Positions 21,660-33,395 of a stretch of 64,000 bases of DNA are shown here, in pieces (position 1 is the first letter of the stretch; every line of letters starts with the position of its first letter). Where the stretch lies: contig NC_086386.1 of assembly GCF_036588685.1 (NCBI RefSeq), positions 32,107,883 through 32,171,882 of the forward strand, given 5' to 3'. The position numbers were made by a program, and so were the translations under genes. The notes beneath the pieces were generated by a model, which saw only the letters and a list, made by a program, of their open reading frames with translations, was not told the DNA's origin and did no database searches. The DNA comes from Mytilus trossulus. Taxonomy: Eukaryota > Mollusca > Bivalvia > Mytilida > Mytilidae.

Positions 21660-22375
21660 ACCCTGGTTCTGTAGTATGACGAGTTATAAGTTAGGACTAA
21701 AATCAATCTAGACCCATCGGAACGGCATCTGATTCAAATTAATTTGGATGATATATTTGCTCTCAACAATGACGACTTCAGTATGTACATAAAGGAGATT
21801 TATCCGGCTGAACTGACTTTAAAGATGGCTAATACTTACAATGAATCCTGGCCTTTTCCCATAATCTACGGAAGCTTAATACCAACATTTATGATAAGAG
21901 ATGGATTTTCATTTCCTAATAATAACATTAGATGTATGTTTCATTATAATACATTATTCTGATTGGCTAACTGCACATCACATGTTATTCCGTAAGCAAT
22001 TGCATCAGACAATAACATTTATCATTCGTGATGACATGAGGTTCCACAATAAAGTGCACAGGTGAATTAAACAAAACTTGATAATCCTAGCTAAAAAATG
22101 TAATTATAAGTATTGAATGCTTCTTTTTGTAACTTTATAGGGTTGTAAAAGCGTTGACCGTGCGTACATTTTTAAAATGAAGCGCTTCTGCGCTTCATAC
22201 AAAATGTACTTCGGTCAACGCTTCTACACCCCAATAAATTTACAAAAAGAAACATTCAATTCTTAATTGTAAATTGTCCATTTTTAAATAGTGACGTCCC
22301 CTTGTCACCATCTTATGATGTTAATATATCTCAACTTATTCGATTCGCTCGTATATGAAATAAAATAATAGATTT
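21660..22375 (+). pseudogene. Penelope-like reverse transcriptase remnant I
   Basis: Readable pieces in order are DDIFALNNDDFSMYIKEIYP (from about 21,744), an IYGSL...IRDGFSFPNNN segment matching the usual KLYDKRDDFNFPIVN, then SYDVNISQLIRFAR at about 22,310-22,365. These are the downstream half of the RT seen more completely at 22,395-23,200. A hairpin element (22,101-22,271) has landed in it. Assignment to Penelope-like elements is from the general look of the RT; another RT clade is possible. Confidence 0.6.
22101..22271. repeat. hairpin MITE-like element
   Basis: Near-perfect inverted repeat of about 170 bp. The left arm has TTGAATGCTTCTTTTTGTAA, then GTAAAAGCGTTGACCG; the right arm mirrors it with CGGTCAACGCTT and TTACAAAAAGAAACATTCAA. 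At the centre ATGAAGCGC/GCGCTTCAT closes on TTCT. Half of the same element is seen near 24,025-24,075. No coding capacity. Confidence 0.85.
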
Positions 22376-22394
22376 TAACGAAAGAAATCTCAAT

Positions 22395-23460
22395 CTAAGA
22401 CTCTTTCATCTTGCAATAATATAAAAACATTTGACTTTTCTACACTTTACACAACTATTCCCCATTCCAAAATAAAAGATAAATTGAAAGAATCCGTATT
22501 GTTTTGTGTCATCAAAACGAATAGCCCAACGTAGAGACACAAGTATCTTGTCTAAGGGAGGGATTAATCCTACTTTTTAAAGGATCGCTCTGATTTAAAC
22601 AAGAACATCTCTGAACCTGACATTAGCAAGATGCTTGATTTCTAGATCGACAACAAATTTGTTATGTTTGGAGGACGTGTTTTTCAACAGACTGTTGGCA
22701 TTCCAATGTGAATCAATTGTGCCACTCTCCTTGCCAACTTGCTTCTTAATTATTATGAGGCTGACTTTTTACTGGAACTTCTTTTGAAGTAAGAAAAATC
22801 CTTTAACTTTACTGTCCGCTATATAGATCATGTTCTCTTCCTAAATAATGCAAAATTTGGTGACTATGTTGAACGTATCTATCCCATCGAACAAGAAATA
22901 AGGGTTAAAACGGATGGATTTAAGTCTGCATCACATCTTGCTGACATCTAGAAATAGACAATGAGGGTCGGTTGAAAACAAAACTTTACGACAAAAGAGT
23001 TGATATCAGCTTCCCAATTGTGAACTTTCCATTGCTATGTAGCAACATTCCAGCAGCGCCTACTTACGGAGTATACAACTCCTAATTGATACTATATTCC
23101 CGGGCCTGTGTTTCCTATCACAATTTCCTTGACAGAGGATTGCTGCTGACAAGGAAATTCCAAATGTTGAAGTTGAAATCATACATTCGTAATTTCCGTA
23201 ATGGAATAATCGTTTCACAGATGAAATCGGATATGTTCCTTAGAACGGAACTACAAACCCCTTCATTTTTCATGAATGTGACCTACCGAATAAGACTATT
23301 AACCGGGTTTGTAATAACACGAACAACACGACGGGTTTCAGATGTGGAGCAGGATCTGCTTACCCTTCCGGAGCACCTGAGATCACCCCACTTTTTGGTT
23401 GGGCTCGAGTTGCTTAGTCTTTAGTTTTCTATGTTTTGTCTTGTGTACTTTTATTTTTGT
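22395..23460 (+). pseudogene. Penelope-like reverse transcriptase remnant II
   Basis: Across shifting frames the plus strand reads FDFSTLYTTIPHSKIKDKL (about 22,430), MLDFLIDNKFVMFGGRVFQQ, then TVGIPM and a stop where MGTNCAPL is usual. RYIDHVLFLNNAKFGD-like sequence follows, then KTKLYDKRVDISFPIVNF and YSRACVSYHNFLDRGLLLT (23,086-23,150). Several in-frame stops and single-base shifts make it non-functional. The 3' trailer (ACACGACGGGTTTCAGATG through TTGCTTAGTCTTTA) recurs at 62,075-62,400 plus and 58,620-58,760 minus. Confidence 0.7.
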
Positions 23461-23739
23461 ATGTTTGTCTTTTTTATTTTTAGCCATGGCGGTGTCAATT
23501 TATTTTTGATCTATGAGTTTGACTGTTCTCTGGTATCTTTCTTTCAATATACATGTATAATCACAGATAATTCATTTAATTTACCTATATACCAGAAGAA
23601 CATTAACTTCTATCGATTAAAAGATGGCTTTCATGCAGAGCAGGAAACACTCGCTCTGTTGGTGTATCCGGTCTCGTTTCTCTTTGGAGTTATTGTAGTT
23701 CTATTAGTTTTTGTTGCATTTTCCAAAGTGGATTAATGA

Positions 23740-24503
23740 GGTGAGAACATTGGTAAACTTATGTAGCCCATATTTAAACAATGTAATAATTAGTTCTGCA
23801 GTCCAACCCTTTAACGTTGAATAAAACATTAAAAAGAATTAGCACAAAGGTGGATTCCATCTAATAAATCAGGGCTCAAACAAGATTAATAAAATGAAAC
23901 AAGTAATTCTTAACTTAAACAATTCGGCTAAAGTATATCAGTTTGACTTGTACTAGTAACTGATTTGTAAAACCGGAATTGATCAGGATATTTCTGTATT
24001 ACCCAAATGTGTCATTTCCTTAAGAATTGAATGCTTTTGATTGAAGTGTAATTGGGGTATAAAAGCGTTAAAGAACATGAGGTGTCCTCTAGATGTCTTT
24101 TTGCTTTTGGTTTGCTTTCTTATTGATGAAAACCATGTATCTCATTTTATTTATATAATTAGATATGAGATTGCATTAATTATTTATTCAAACTATAAGC
24201 TAGCTATTGAATAATAATTAGATTCATGCTGATGGGAATTGTAACACAGACAAAAACCAACCAACATATTAAAATAATTTAAGTATAGAAAAAAACAGAA
24301 ATAAAAGTTCATCAGGGGTAGGCAGATTTTGTTGACTCGAATGAGAGTGATTGCGAGTAACAGTTTGTTCTTTTTGTATTCAATTTTGCAATGTTTTTAC
24401 AGAAAATAAACGCTATTATACAAACTTTACAAATATGTAAGTTTATTGTGCATATAGTACTTTAAAACTATAAATATCATTATGATTTGTACACGTGATA
24501 GTT
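23740..24503. other. 3' flank of gene 2
   Basis: Spacer with half of a hairpin element at about 24,025-24,075 (TTGAATGCTTTTGATTG, then GTATAAAAGCGTT) and a minus-strand AATAAA (TTTATT at 24,442-24,447), 57 bases past the gene 2 stop and its likely polyadenylation signal. Confidence 0.5.
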
Positions 24504-25612
24504 CTACCGTGGTTGGCTGATTTGTTTACTTAAATTAGAATCAGAGGGTAGTCGGAAATAACCTTTACTTAGTTTTGTTGTTCCTATTTCAGTTATAAGG
24601 GATACAAGTTCTGTACCACTGTTATTGATTTTCAAAGCCATGGTTCGCTTTCCTGTCATACCATCTGTCAGTTTAAAGTGCAATGACCCAATCCGGCGAC
24701 AGCCGTCATCTGTGACATACTTTGGTGATTTGTTTAAAGTATCATAAAAAATAAAATCTACGCTGGTCTGATCTTTATACAGAGGAACATAGTTATGTTC
24801 TTCGAGATATTTGTCCTCTCCAACCTCCAGAATTTGGCCGATTTCTATATGTTTATCAAAAACATCTTTGCACTTTTCAACTCCGTCTACAATAATTTTC
24901 TTTGATTCTGGATCTCCTTTCTCAAACGCACGTGTTGTTCCAATACCATATGTAAATCTTGCAACACGACTTGTTATCGTGCCAGGATCAAACCCGAACA
25001 TAACAGCACCTTTTAATACCGCCAATCCCGGATCTTTTGGAATCACCATTCCAATATTCGGGAATTTTGCTTTGAGCGCTTCGGTTAGCACCGTTGAAGC
25101 TGAATGTCCACCAACAACCAACAAGGTTTTGACGCACTTTAATTCTTTTTTTGCTAGCAATCTCTCTAGTTCTCGTATAACATTTTCAAGAGAATAATTG
25201 TAGAATGTTCTAAACAAATTGTTTTTTATTCGAAATTTATCTTTGTTCACTATTACCCGATCTTTGAAATTTGTTTTTTCTACAGCTTTAGCAAAAGGAA
25301 GTGATCTAATGGCCTTGAAAGTATCTGTCCATTCAATAGGTAATCTAAGTGTTACTTTCCCTTCCGGTTCGCCCTCATCTTCTTTTTTGAATGATGTCTT
25401 TTTGTCTTCAAAGTTACGAAGTAGTGAATAAAATGCCGACGGATTAATTTCTTTGATTCTATCTATAACATCCTTGCCAAATATCTCTTCCAGAAAATTA
25501 TAAAACTGTTTGTTAACTGTTATTCCTCCCCAGTGTCCCCCACAAGCCTGGTGGACCTCTTTTAGCGTATCAACCCCTGTAACTTCATGTACAGCAATAT
25601 CAGTTGTTCCAC
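24504..25612 (-). CDS. HSPA12A-like: gene 2 terminal exon 5
   Basis: 1,109 nt from acceptor TTCCAG to the stop. Begins GGTTDIAVHEVTGVD; adenosine motif VVGGHSAS intact. Confidence 0.93.
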
Positions 25613-28600
25613 CTGGAATGTACAGTGAATAATATTTATGAACTATGAAGCAAAAAAGACCTTTGTTAATGTTGTACATAGAGAACAGATAACATCTTAA
25701 TACAAATAAGAAATTGCTAAACTTCTAGATGTGCGTAAAAAGATTTCTTCAATTATTTTTTGCCAAATATAAAACACTGTACCTCCTTGGTCAAGCACAA
25801 TGAATTGTGCTCCTGGTGCCATTGCTGCAATAATTTTCCTCCCATCACCTTCTGTTTGAACACCAACTGGTACCCTTCGACAGTGAATAGAAGCTGCTTC
25901 TGGTTCAAGCGCTAAGATGAGCTGGTCGTGATCTATTTTTCCCTAAGGATAAAAACACAATTGAAATTAGGAATCTTTAAAGTTAGTGCTATTTGTTAAG
26001 GGACTTTTCATTTCGAATTTCCTTGGAGTTTGGTACTTTTTTTTACAAGCTATAATGCCCATCTTGCATGTATATTTAGACATAATAGATATCCATCAGA
26101 AAAGATCTATATTATGATATAAATCACATAAAATTATGGTCAAACGTCTTACCTTTTTAGCACATACTCTCATAAACTGCTTTGCTTTCAAATCCCAGAT
26201 TGCAGGAACAGTAATCACCCACATGACATCTTTTTCTGTAAACTTGTCTTTAACTTCACCTGTTTTTTTAAGAGTGCATAATAACTGATCTCGAAAGTAG
26301 CCTATTACAGCCCCAAAAACATCAACTGCTTTCATCTTTTTTCTCTTTTTAACATCGTCTTCTTTAATCGTTTCCTCTAAGAACATTTCTGTGGTTATGT
26401 CCTGGACAACAACAAAAAAGAGACGATATTTTTAAGTATAAGAGTGTAAACGAAATGAATTAGATGAAATGGCTAAAGGGTTGTGGTCAATCTGGTACAT
26501 ACATGTATTGATTACTTAATGGCGTGCGCCTTGAAAAGGATCATCTAATATCAATTTAAAAGTGTTTGGCTTGACCTGATTGTGGACCAAACTCACGTCC
26601 TACAACGAGATCAACGATGTGGAATGTGAAAAACCTGTGCCATAATGGTAATCAATATATTACATAACTTTTTTTCGAACGAATTTCAGCAGTAGAGATT
26701 ATACAGATCTTCTGAATAAGACTGACCAACAACTTGCAAGATTCGGTAAATATTCTTTATTAAGAGTATTCATGATATACACATACTGTACTTGGATGAA
26801 GATGTCAGGTTAGATTAAAACCTACCAAAGTAGACTTTTATCCCTGTTTGTGACATTTTTACTAGTATTGTTTGTTAGTTTTGTTCGCGCATCATTATCA
26901 ATATTATAAAATTTTATGCGACTGCTGTACAAGTGAGAGGTTTTGTGCAATAAAACCAGGTTCAATCCACCATTTACTACACTTGAAAATGCCTGTAACA
27001 AGTCAGGAATATGGCATTTGTTGTCCATTCGTTTTATGTGTTTTGTCATTTGATTAGGGACTTTCCGTTTTGAATTTTACTCGGAGTTCAATATTTTTGT
27101 GATTTTACTTTTTAAAATCAAAACGCTCCAAGTGTTCATTATGTTATGAGAATGGCAATTGTAAAAAAAAAAATGAATTGAGTCATACATTAAGATAGCT
27201 TGGTTCAAAATCTGAGATGATTCTCAAAGCTCAATGATATTTGTATAATTCTTAATACACAAGTTGCTTTGGGTTATTGAGAAGTTAATGACACATAACA
27301 TATGCCGAGAGTGCCCAGTGAAATATCAGAAATATGATTAAAGTATAATAAAATAAGGTTTCTCTCAAATCTGGTGCGAGGGAATCCAAAACGAAACCTT
27401 TTATGGCAATAAAACATTTTTAAGGTGAGATGTACATGATAAATGAGTTACAAGTTATCATCTGAAGTGCATTTATTTGAAAATTTTCTTCCATGAAAAA
27501 GCAGTATCATGTAACTTTCTTTCATTTTTTATCTTTTCTGATATTGGACACAGTTTATCTGTGCGTATTGTTGTGTGTTTGTTTATTCTACATTGGCTAG
27601 AGGTGTAGGGAAGGGTTGAGACAAACTTGTAAAACCCAGCCGTTCATGTTGCGCCTGTCCCAAGTCAGGAGCATTTGGCCATTGTTTGTCCTGTATGTTT
27701 TTTTAAATATTTTTTTAGTTTATTTATATGTTTTGGAGTTAAGTATGATGTCCATTTTCACTAAACTAGACTGTACACATTTGCATTAAGGGTCTAGCAT
27801 AGGCCCACCTCCGATTACGGGATTTCCCCCGCTATATTGAAGACCCATTGATTGCATTCGGCTGTTATCTGCTCCTTGGTCAGGTTGTCGTCTCTTTGAC
27901 GTATTCCCCATTTCCATTCTTAATTTTACAATCAATTTCATAATTTGGAAAGAATAGTGAGTCAAATAATACTATTCAATATGTGGACGCATCCGGTTTG
28001 CTCACCACGTTTAGAATTAAATGTGGTTCCCTCAGTATATGTTTTCTATCTTGATGTTTATGTTTTTGTTTTCTATCTTGATGTTTATGTTTTTGAGGAA
28101 TTTATGAATAGGATTTTTTTTTATTTTCCTATTTGAATGCTTTTATACTTGTAATTTTTGGAGTTCTTTATCGCTTGCTGTTCTATGTCATCCAAAACTC
28201 CGTGTTTAAGGCCGTACTTTGAATAATTATGGTTTACTTTTCAAATTGTTACTTTGATGGTGGTTTTCTAATTGGCACTCATACCACATTGTCTCATATC
28301 TATATTATGAGATATAAATCAGTATGTAAGCTTCTAATTTATGTAGGTTAATCCTTTTTTTCAAATTGCATGATTTTCTTTGAGACTGATACTTTTAAAA
28401 ATTGTAAATTTTGAGCAAAATTATAAAATTTACGCGTATTACCTGTCCGCTTTGATGTCATCCAGCAGTATGTTTAGTGAAATATAATAATTAATTCAAT
28501 TGTTTGAAATTAATGTTATGGTGAATTAATTTTATATCTTAAAAATTAAAAAAAAACAACACTATTAAGTACTGTACGTGTGAGACAACAGATATCACAT

Positions 28601-31600
28601 ATCATAATCAATATTGCAAACACTGTAATTTTAAGGTGCTGTCCTATTGCTGCATACACATTTCTTTTTATTTCTCTGTATAATTTACCATTTTCAGAAC
28701 TTTTGTATGAGAATAATTTTTAAAAGACGTATACCTCTTGTTCATACAGCATCATCTTAAAATATTCGAAGTAGTAATATTCCTTCAATTTCAATTTGTC
28801 AGGATTTACGTAGTAATTCTTAATAGCCTCATGACCAAAGCTATGAAATTTCAGGTCTGTATTAAACAGTACACATGTCGGTGCTTTAGAAGTCAAATTT
28901 TCTCCTCCAATCCACGTATTACATTTTATTGATGGGTTAACAGGATTCGCAGTGTAGTCAGCACGTTTACAATAGGCATAACCTGAGTATGTTGTCCCAA
29001 AATCAATGGCCGCTACGATATCTTTATCGTGTTTGAGAAGCTGCAAAATAATAAATAAATGAATAACAAGTTGCTTTAAAAAAAAAAAGTCAATACGTGA
29101 ACCTTAGAACTTTTTTTAATGCTAATTCTTATTTCAAATGAATTGTAAATTATATTTCAGTGTTTCATTGTCATGTTTGTGGAGGACAATATTTTCTTTT
29201 TATTGTAAATCAGGAAAATTTGTGTATAATGAGAGTGGTGTTTTAACATAATATATATTAAAAATATGAGGAGATACATAATGTTTTTATTTCGATACTT
29301 TTTTTTTTACCAACGTGGAAGTTCAAACTACTACCAATGGATGACACTTCTAGGGTTCTCATTGGTAGAGGTAATATTTCACCTACATGTAGGTCCCTGA
29401 GTCATTTTATTTACTTTTCTATTAAAAAGAATATTAAATAGATTAGGAAGATGTGGTGTGAGTGCCAATGAGACAACACTCCATCCAAGTAACAATTTAT
29501 ACAAGTAAATCATTGTAGGTCAAGTTAATGCCTTTAACACAGAGCCTTGGCTCACACCGACCAGCAAGCTATAAAGGGCCCCAAAATTTACAAATTTAAA
29601 TTCATTCTAAAGGGAAAACAAACGGATGAACTACATACAGATGACAACTACTGTACATCAGATTCCAGACTAAGGACAGCTGCAAACATTTGCTGCGGGT
29701 TTGAACGTTAAAGTACGATTATATTATTTTTTATAGAATGTGGTATGTTTATTCCTATAGAATAAGACAAAAGCTACTTCCTAATCATTACTTTTATGCC
29801 GTAATAACCATGTTCCACATTAGAAATGGGTTTGGATCCAGCTAATACATTCAATTTGCCGTTTACACATGTAATATACCTGTCCAAAATCAGGAGCATG
29901 GTTTTTTTTTGTTTGTTTGCCTATTATCGTGTCTGTTTTCCGTTGTATAGTATAAAAAATTGCCAGTAATTTGACACTATTCAATTTGAGGTCATTAAGC
30001 TTACTAAATCTCCGACTAAATATTCAACGCAATATTTATTGAAAAGTTCTCTCATTGACAAGCATAGTTTACAAATTATTATATAACCACATCAGTAGCA
30101 GGATAATTCGATTATTATGGGGGTTCCTTCAACAGACATCCGGAAAAAATCTCAAAAATTTACACCTTTTTTTGGTAAATTATGTTTGTTGCCCATAATG
30201 CAGCAGGTGTCCCCTTTTCAAAAGTCCTCTAACTACTACCTCGTCATGTGAACTGAAGTAGAGGGTCAATGTCATAGGCTTTATGTTAAAGAAATCTTCT
30301 ACTTGCTCGTATTTGCCTTAGTCCTATAACATATGACCTCGGGGGCTTTATTCACTATTTCCATTTGCTGTTCTGATATTTTCTTTTTAATATCAATGTG
30401 CCACCGCATTAGACAAAAAATAAAAAAAATGAAAATATCAGCATGAAAACGTTAAATAGTGAAATAGTGAATATATAATGCGAAGGCATATATTATAGGA
30501 CTAGTATTTGCCTGTGAAGACGATAAAACCGTCATCCCTATATTGACAACGTAATTTGAATTTTTCTTTCCACTGGAACTTATCGAATGATTTTTACAAT
30601 CGTAGAAATGGAAGCCATTGTAGGGATGAAGCGCTGCCAATTTTGCTCTTGGAAACCGACAAATTTATCCACATTGAACCATTACGATCCTTATATGTCA
30701 GTTGTATTTTAAAAGACAAATGTACCAACCAGCTAATGAGCACCAGTTTATGATCTTCTCTGCATTGATTCAACTTAAAACTATTGTCTGATCGGTTGTC
30801 AGGTGGAATTTTCGAAAATTCATAAACATTTAAAAAAATTCTAATTAAATATTTCGTGGAAGGGCAGACTAGATTTATTAAGTGGTTGAAGACTATCTTC
30901 GTAATTAAGAAGTATATTGTAATTTTGTTGGTTTCTATTAACTTTTAAAGATTTTGTTACTAGTAAACATTACAGTAAGCATTTATCGACTTATCTAACA
31001 AAGAGCTTCAACTTTTTTTGTTCTATTTGAACCGGGTTTCCGACTGGTATAAGCTTGACTCAAATGCTAAAATTGTGAGTATTCCAGGAATTAAGCATGA
31101 CTTTATGATGCTAGTACCCGGTACATGTGCATTGTATTGTCAAAACAGCCCTTATTTATGTAACAGAATTATTTTACATTCCAATAAATAGCTAAGAACT
31201 TAAATTTAAATACATTTATAAAGCTGTTATATTTTTGGGCTAAAAGGGGTATTTCTGAACTTACTCCTTCAAAGCGTTTTGATTTCATTTTTTATAACAT
31301 ATGTCACAAGTTCGAAACATTTGAAATGGCTTAAACGTGATCATACTTTTTAAAAATACAAGTGTGGACACACATCAGGGTGGATAGTACATTTATGTAT
31401 GTTTGGAGGTTTGATAGTTTTTCTGACATAAAGAGGTCTCTGGTTTTCTCCTATAGGGTTCTATGTTGAACTGTACGTGTGGTGCACAGTGACAGCAAAA
31501 CTGGACCGAACACTAAAATAATAGCAGTGTCTTTTATTTCATGTTCCAGACTGTCATGGAGGAGACGCACATTTAAATCAGTGCCATGCAACCGTTCATA

Positions 31601-32696
31601 GATTTGATAGTGTTTTCTAACACAAAGAGGTCTCTGGTTTCCTCCTACATGTATATTGTTCTATGTTAAACTATGGTGCACAGCGAAAGCAATACTGTAC
31701 AAAACACTAAAATAGCAGTGTCTCTTTTTCAATATTTAAGACTGTCATGGGAGAGACAATAATTTAAATTAGCGCCAACCATTTATAGATTTTATTTAGT
31801 TAGACAGTGCTTTCAATATAAAATCTACATATTGGCTAACGTGCATTGAGTGCTTCATGCATATAGATATGTACGTTCCTGTAATTTAATTTTGTGCATG
31901 TGCAACGTTCTATTCGGGGTTTTCTTATAAAACTTTTACTTTGGAATAACTTCTTTTTGAATATCGTTTCAAAAACTGACCCGTTAATTGGACACATCTA
32001 TAGCTGAGTGTGCTCCATCTCTGGGGAGATTAACTTGAAGAAGCAGAAGATTGCAAATATGTCCGAATAATTCCGATATTTTTTTTCAACAATTTTGATT
32101 TTGGATAGCAGCAACTCAAATAAGAGAAGAATCACACAAGGTGCATTTCTGTATGATGTGATTCTAATATGCAAGATCGTATGCAAAGACCTGTATGTAG
32201 TATTTGTACAATTCTATTTATGTTCCTTTGAGGTGTTAATTTCTTTTTTGGGTTTTTCCATTTAAAATTGTTTACTTGTTAAGGATCTTCATGTTATCGT
32301 TAGTAAAATATTTTCGCAATTGTTTCTATGAAGACTCATTATTGTTTTAAGTAACAAAAATATACGATAATGTCAGATACCAAATGCCCAAAACTCCCCA
32401 AACTGATCTTTGAGAGATGATCAGGACTGACGGACAAAAGGATTAAAAAAAATACTTGCTTACATTATCAGTAATTATGTATAAAATGAATGATCATTTA
32501 TACTCAGGACTCATGTTGATTTTTCCTGCTAGAATTTTCACCGTTCCTGTCACACAGCCACCGTTTGAATAATTGTTAAAATAATGTAAAACATTATTCA
32601 CTTTGGTAAAGCAAAATTTAACAAACCAATACCTTATTATAATTATACCAAAAGAAAATACAAAGGAAATATAATTTTTACCTTGTCACTCGGCAT
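24504..32696 (-). CDS. HSPA12A-like: HSPA12A-like Hsp70-family protein, gene 2 (5 coding exons, 612 aa)
   Basis: I assembled this gene from complement(24504..25612, 25783..25942, 26153..26401, 28735..29040, 32682..32696). All junctions are GT/AG, the total is 1,839 nt, and the frame is open to the stop. The product starts MPSDK and goes straight into LLKHDKDIVAAIDFGTTYSG (D18), so it lacks the ~90-residue extension of gene 1. It then has ITVPAIW-type sequence (here VITVPAIWDLKAKQFM), phosphate-2 DQGGGTTD, VVGGHSAS and DPGLAVLKGAVMFG. The C-terminus runs past LPSD to end SKQISQPR. It is very close to gene 1 over the last four exons, and the adjoining intron bases are alignable too, indicating a recent tandem duplication. 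Predicted role is as for gene 1. All catalytic motifs look intact, so it is probably functional. Confidence 0.88.
25783..25942 (-). CDS. HSPA12A-like: gene 2 exon 4
   Basis: 160 nt ending in phase 1; begins GKIDHDQLILALEPEAAS and ends IVLDQG before the split glycine. Same length as in genes 1 and 3. Confidence 0.92.
26153..26401 (-). CDS. HSPA12A-like: gene 2 exon 3: ATPase middle
   Basis: 249 nt, phase 0, acceptor GTCCAG and donor GTAAGA. Starts DITTEMFLEETIKEDD and ends FMRVCAKK. Confidence 0.92.
26925..27120 (+). repeat. dispersed repeat (GATTAGGGACTTTCCGTTT family)
   Basis: Contains AAAACCAGGTTCAATCCACC, CAAGTCAGGAATATGG, GATTAGGGACTTTCCGTTTT and GTGATTTTACTTTTT. Same family as 6,780-7,150; a fragment at 25,985-26,060 lies in the neighbouring intron. 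Confidence 0.55.
27590..27925 (+). repeat. dispersed repeat (CATTCCCCATTTCCATTCT end)
   Basis: Starts ACATTGGCTAGAGG, contains TGCGCCTGTCCCAAGTCAGG and GTCTCTTTGACG, and ends CCCCATTTCCATTCTTAATT. Minus-strand copies occur at 43,690-43,995 and 48,540-48,955; a plus-strand end at about 49,790-49,838 is the target into which the gypsy element inserted. Confidence 0.6.
28150..28310 (+). repeat. dispersed repeat fragment (ACTCATACCACATTGTCTC)
   Basis: Last part of the repeat described at 15,600 (CTTGCTGTTCTATGTCAT, GGCCGTACTTTGA, TTGGCACTCATACC). Lies in intron 2 of gene 2. Confidence 0.55.
28735..29040 (-). CDS. HSPA12A-like: gene 2 exon 2: phosphate-1 region
   Basis: 306 nt, phase 0, acceptor TTGCAG and donor GTATAC. 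It carries VAAIDFGTTYSGYAYC, SKAPTCVLF and YYYFEYFKMMLYEQE. Seven codons longer than the gene 1 equivalent. Confidence 0.92.
29440..29715 (-). repeat. dispersed repeat, inverted copy
   Basis: Reverse orientation of the 15,600 family: AGTGCCAATGAGACAAC, GAGCCTTGGCTCACACCG, AGCAAGCTATAAAGGGCC. Lies in intron 1 of gene 2. Confidence 0.6.
30319..30503. repeat. hairpin MITE-like element
   Basis: Inverted repeat of 185 bp. Outer arms TAGTCCTATAA and TTATAGGACTA, then TTCACTATTTCC / GAAATAGTGAA, and an inner pair TGCTGTTCTGATATTTTC / GAAAATATCAGCA around an A-rich centre. In intron 1 of gene 2; no coding capacity. Confidence 0.75.
31405..31790. repeat. two-copy direct repeat of about 200 bp
   Basis: The block containing AAAGAGGTCTCTGGTTT, GTTCTATGTT, GGTGCACAG, AACACTAAAATA, GCAGTGTCT, GACTGTCATGG and ATTTAAAT occurs twice in a row (about 31,410-31,605 and 31,608-31,790), with about 80-85 percent identity by eye. 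Confidence 0.65.
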
Positions 32697-32749
32697 GGTG
32701 GAAAACTCTTTTCTGTATCTGGGTACTGACGACGAATTTTCAAATGGCT
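32682..32749 (-). CDS. HSPA12A-like: gene 2 first coding exon
   Basis: Acceptor TTTCTAG/AGCC, 53 bases of 5' UTR, ATG at 32,696, five codons (MPSDK), then donor GTAAAA, phase 0. The acceptor implies an upstream noncoding exon that I could not place. Confidence 0.7.
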
Positions 32750-33385
32750 CTAGAAATTAAAAAACATATGTTACCAAGCACTAAATATTGAAAATCCAGT
32801 ATTACCATTCTCTAGTTTTTTCTTCTTTTTTTTATTAGTACTGTTATCGAATATTTTTTTTTTTACCGAAGACGTTCAGTAGACTCCTGCAAACAAGTCT
32901 GATGAAGTTTGCGACAAACAATTCCGTTTCATAAGGGATGATATCAAGCACAAATATTTGCCAAACAAAAGTAACTTGACATTTCAAATGATAAGACACC
33001 ATTTATATACTTTATGTCTAAATGTAATAGCAGAAAATACATGTATCTACCGTTCTGCATAGGGTGTTCATGAATCAGTCGTCATCAGCAATGCAATATA
33101 GAAAAGTTTGATGGAACCATACATCCATAATATTAGGAACATAAAACCGAAAGTAAAAAAATATTTTCGAAAATAGGGTCAAGTTTTCTGTAGTTTAAAA
33201 ACAAAACGAAGTATTGTCCCTATTTAACGTTTATTAGCCCGGCTTACTAATGTGCATTAGTTACCCATTCTTCAATCCTGACTATGTTGTTGTTAATTTC
33301 TACTACATTTTACATGAGAATTAAACAAACCTTTTTAATGTTTACCTAAGCAGTGCTCGATATTGGTTCCTTGTATGATACGAAC

Positions 33386-33395
33386 TCTCGCGAGA
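33386..33395. promoter_or_regulatory. TCTCGCGAGA palindrome, candidate promoter element
   Basis: A perfect 10-bp palindrome in an AT-rich, CpG-poor context, about 640 bases upstream of the gene 2 ATG exon. The same motif is a known core-promoter element of many vertebrate genes; its use in molluscs is inference. Confidence 0.3.

Noticed and set aside
23431-23736. 101-codon hydrophobic frame after the Penelope-like remnant
   Set aside because: It overlaps the repeat trailer that occurs elsewhere in the window; its apparent membrane segments follow from TTT-rich sequence.
24811-25197. 128-codon plus-strand frame opposite gene 2 (and its twin at 4,421-4,750)
   Set aside because: Antisense shadow of the conserved HSPA12 terminal exon; seen in both genes only because the exon is conserved.
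29041-32681. Searched gene 2 intron 1 for counterparts of the gene 1 exons 2 and 3
   Set aside because: No stretch resembling FRELKDF or the VESLK helix was found by reading; absence is by eye only.
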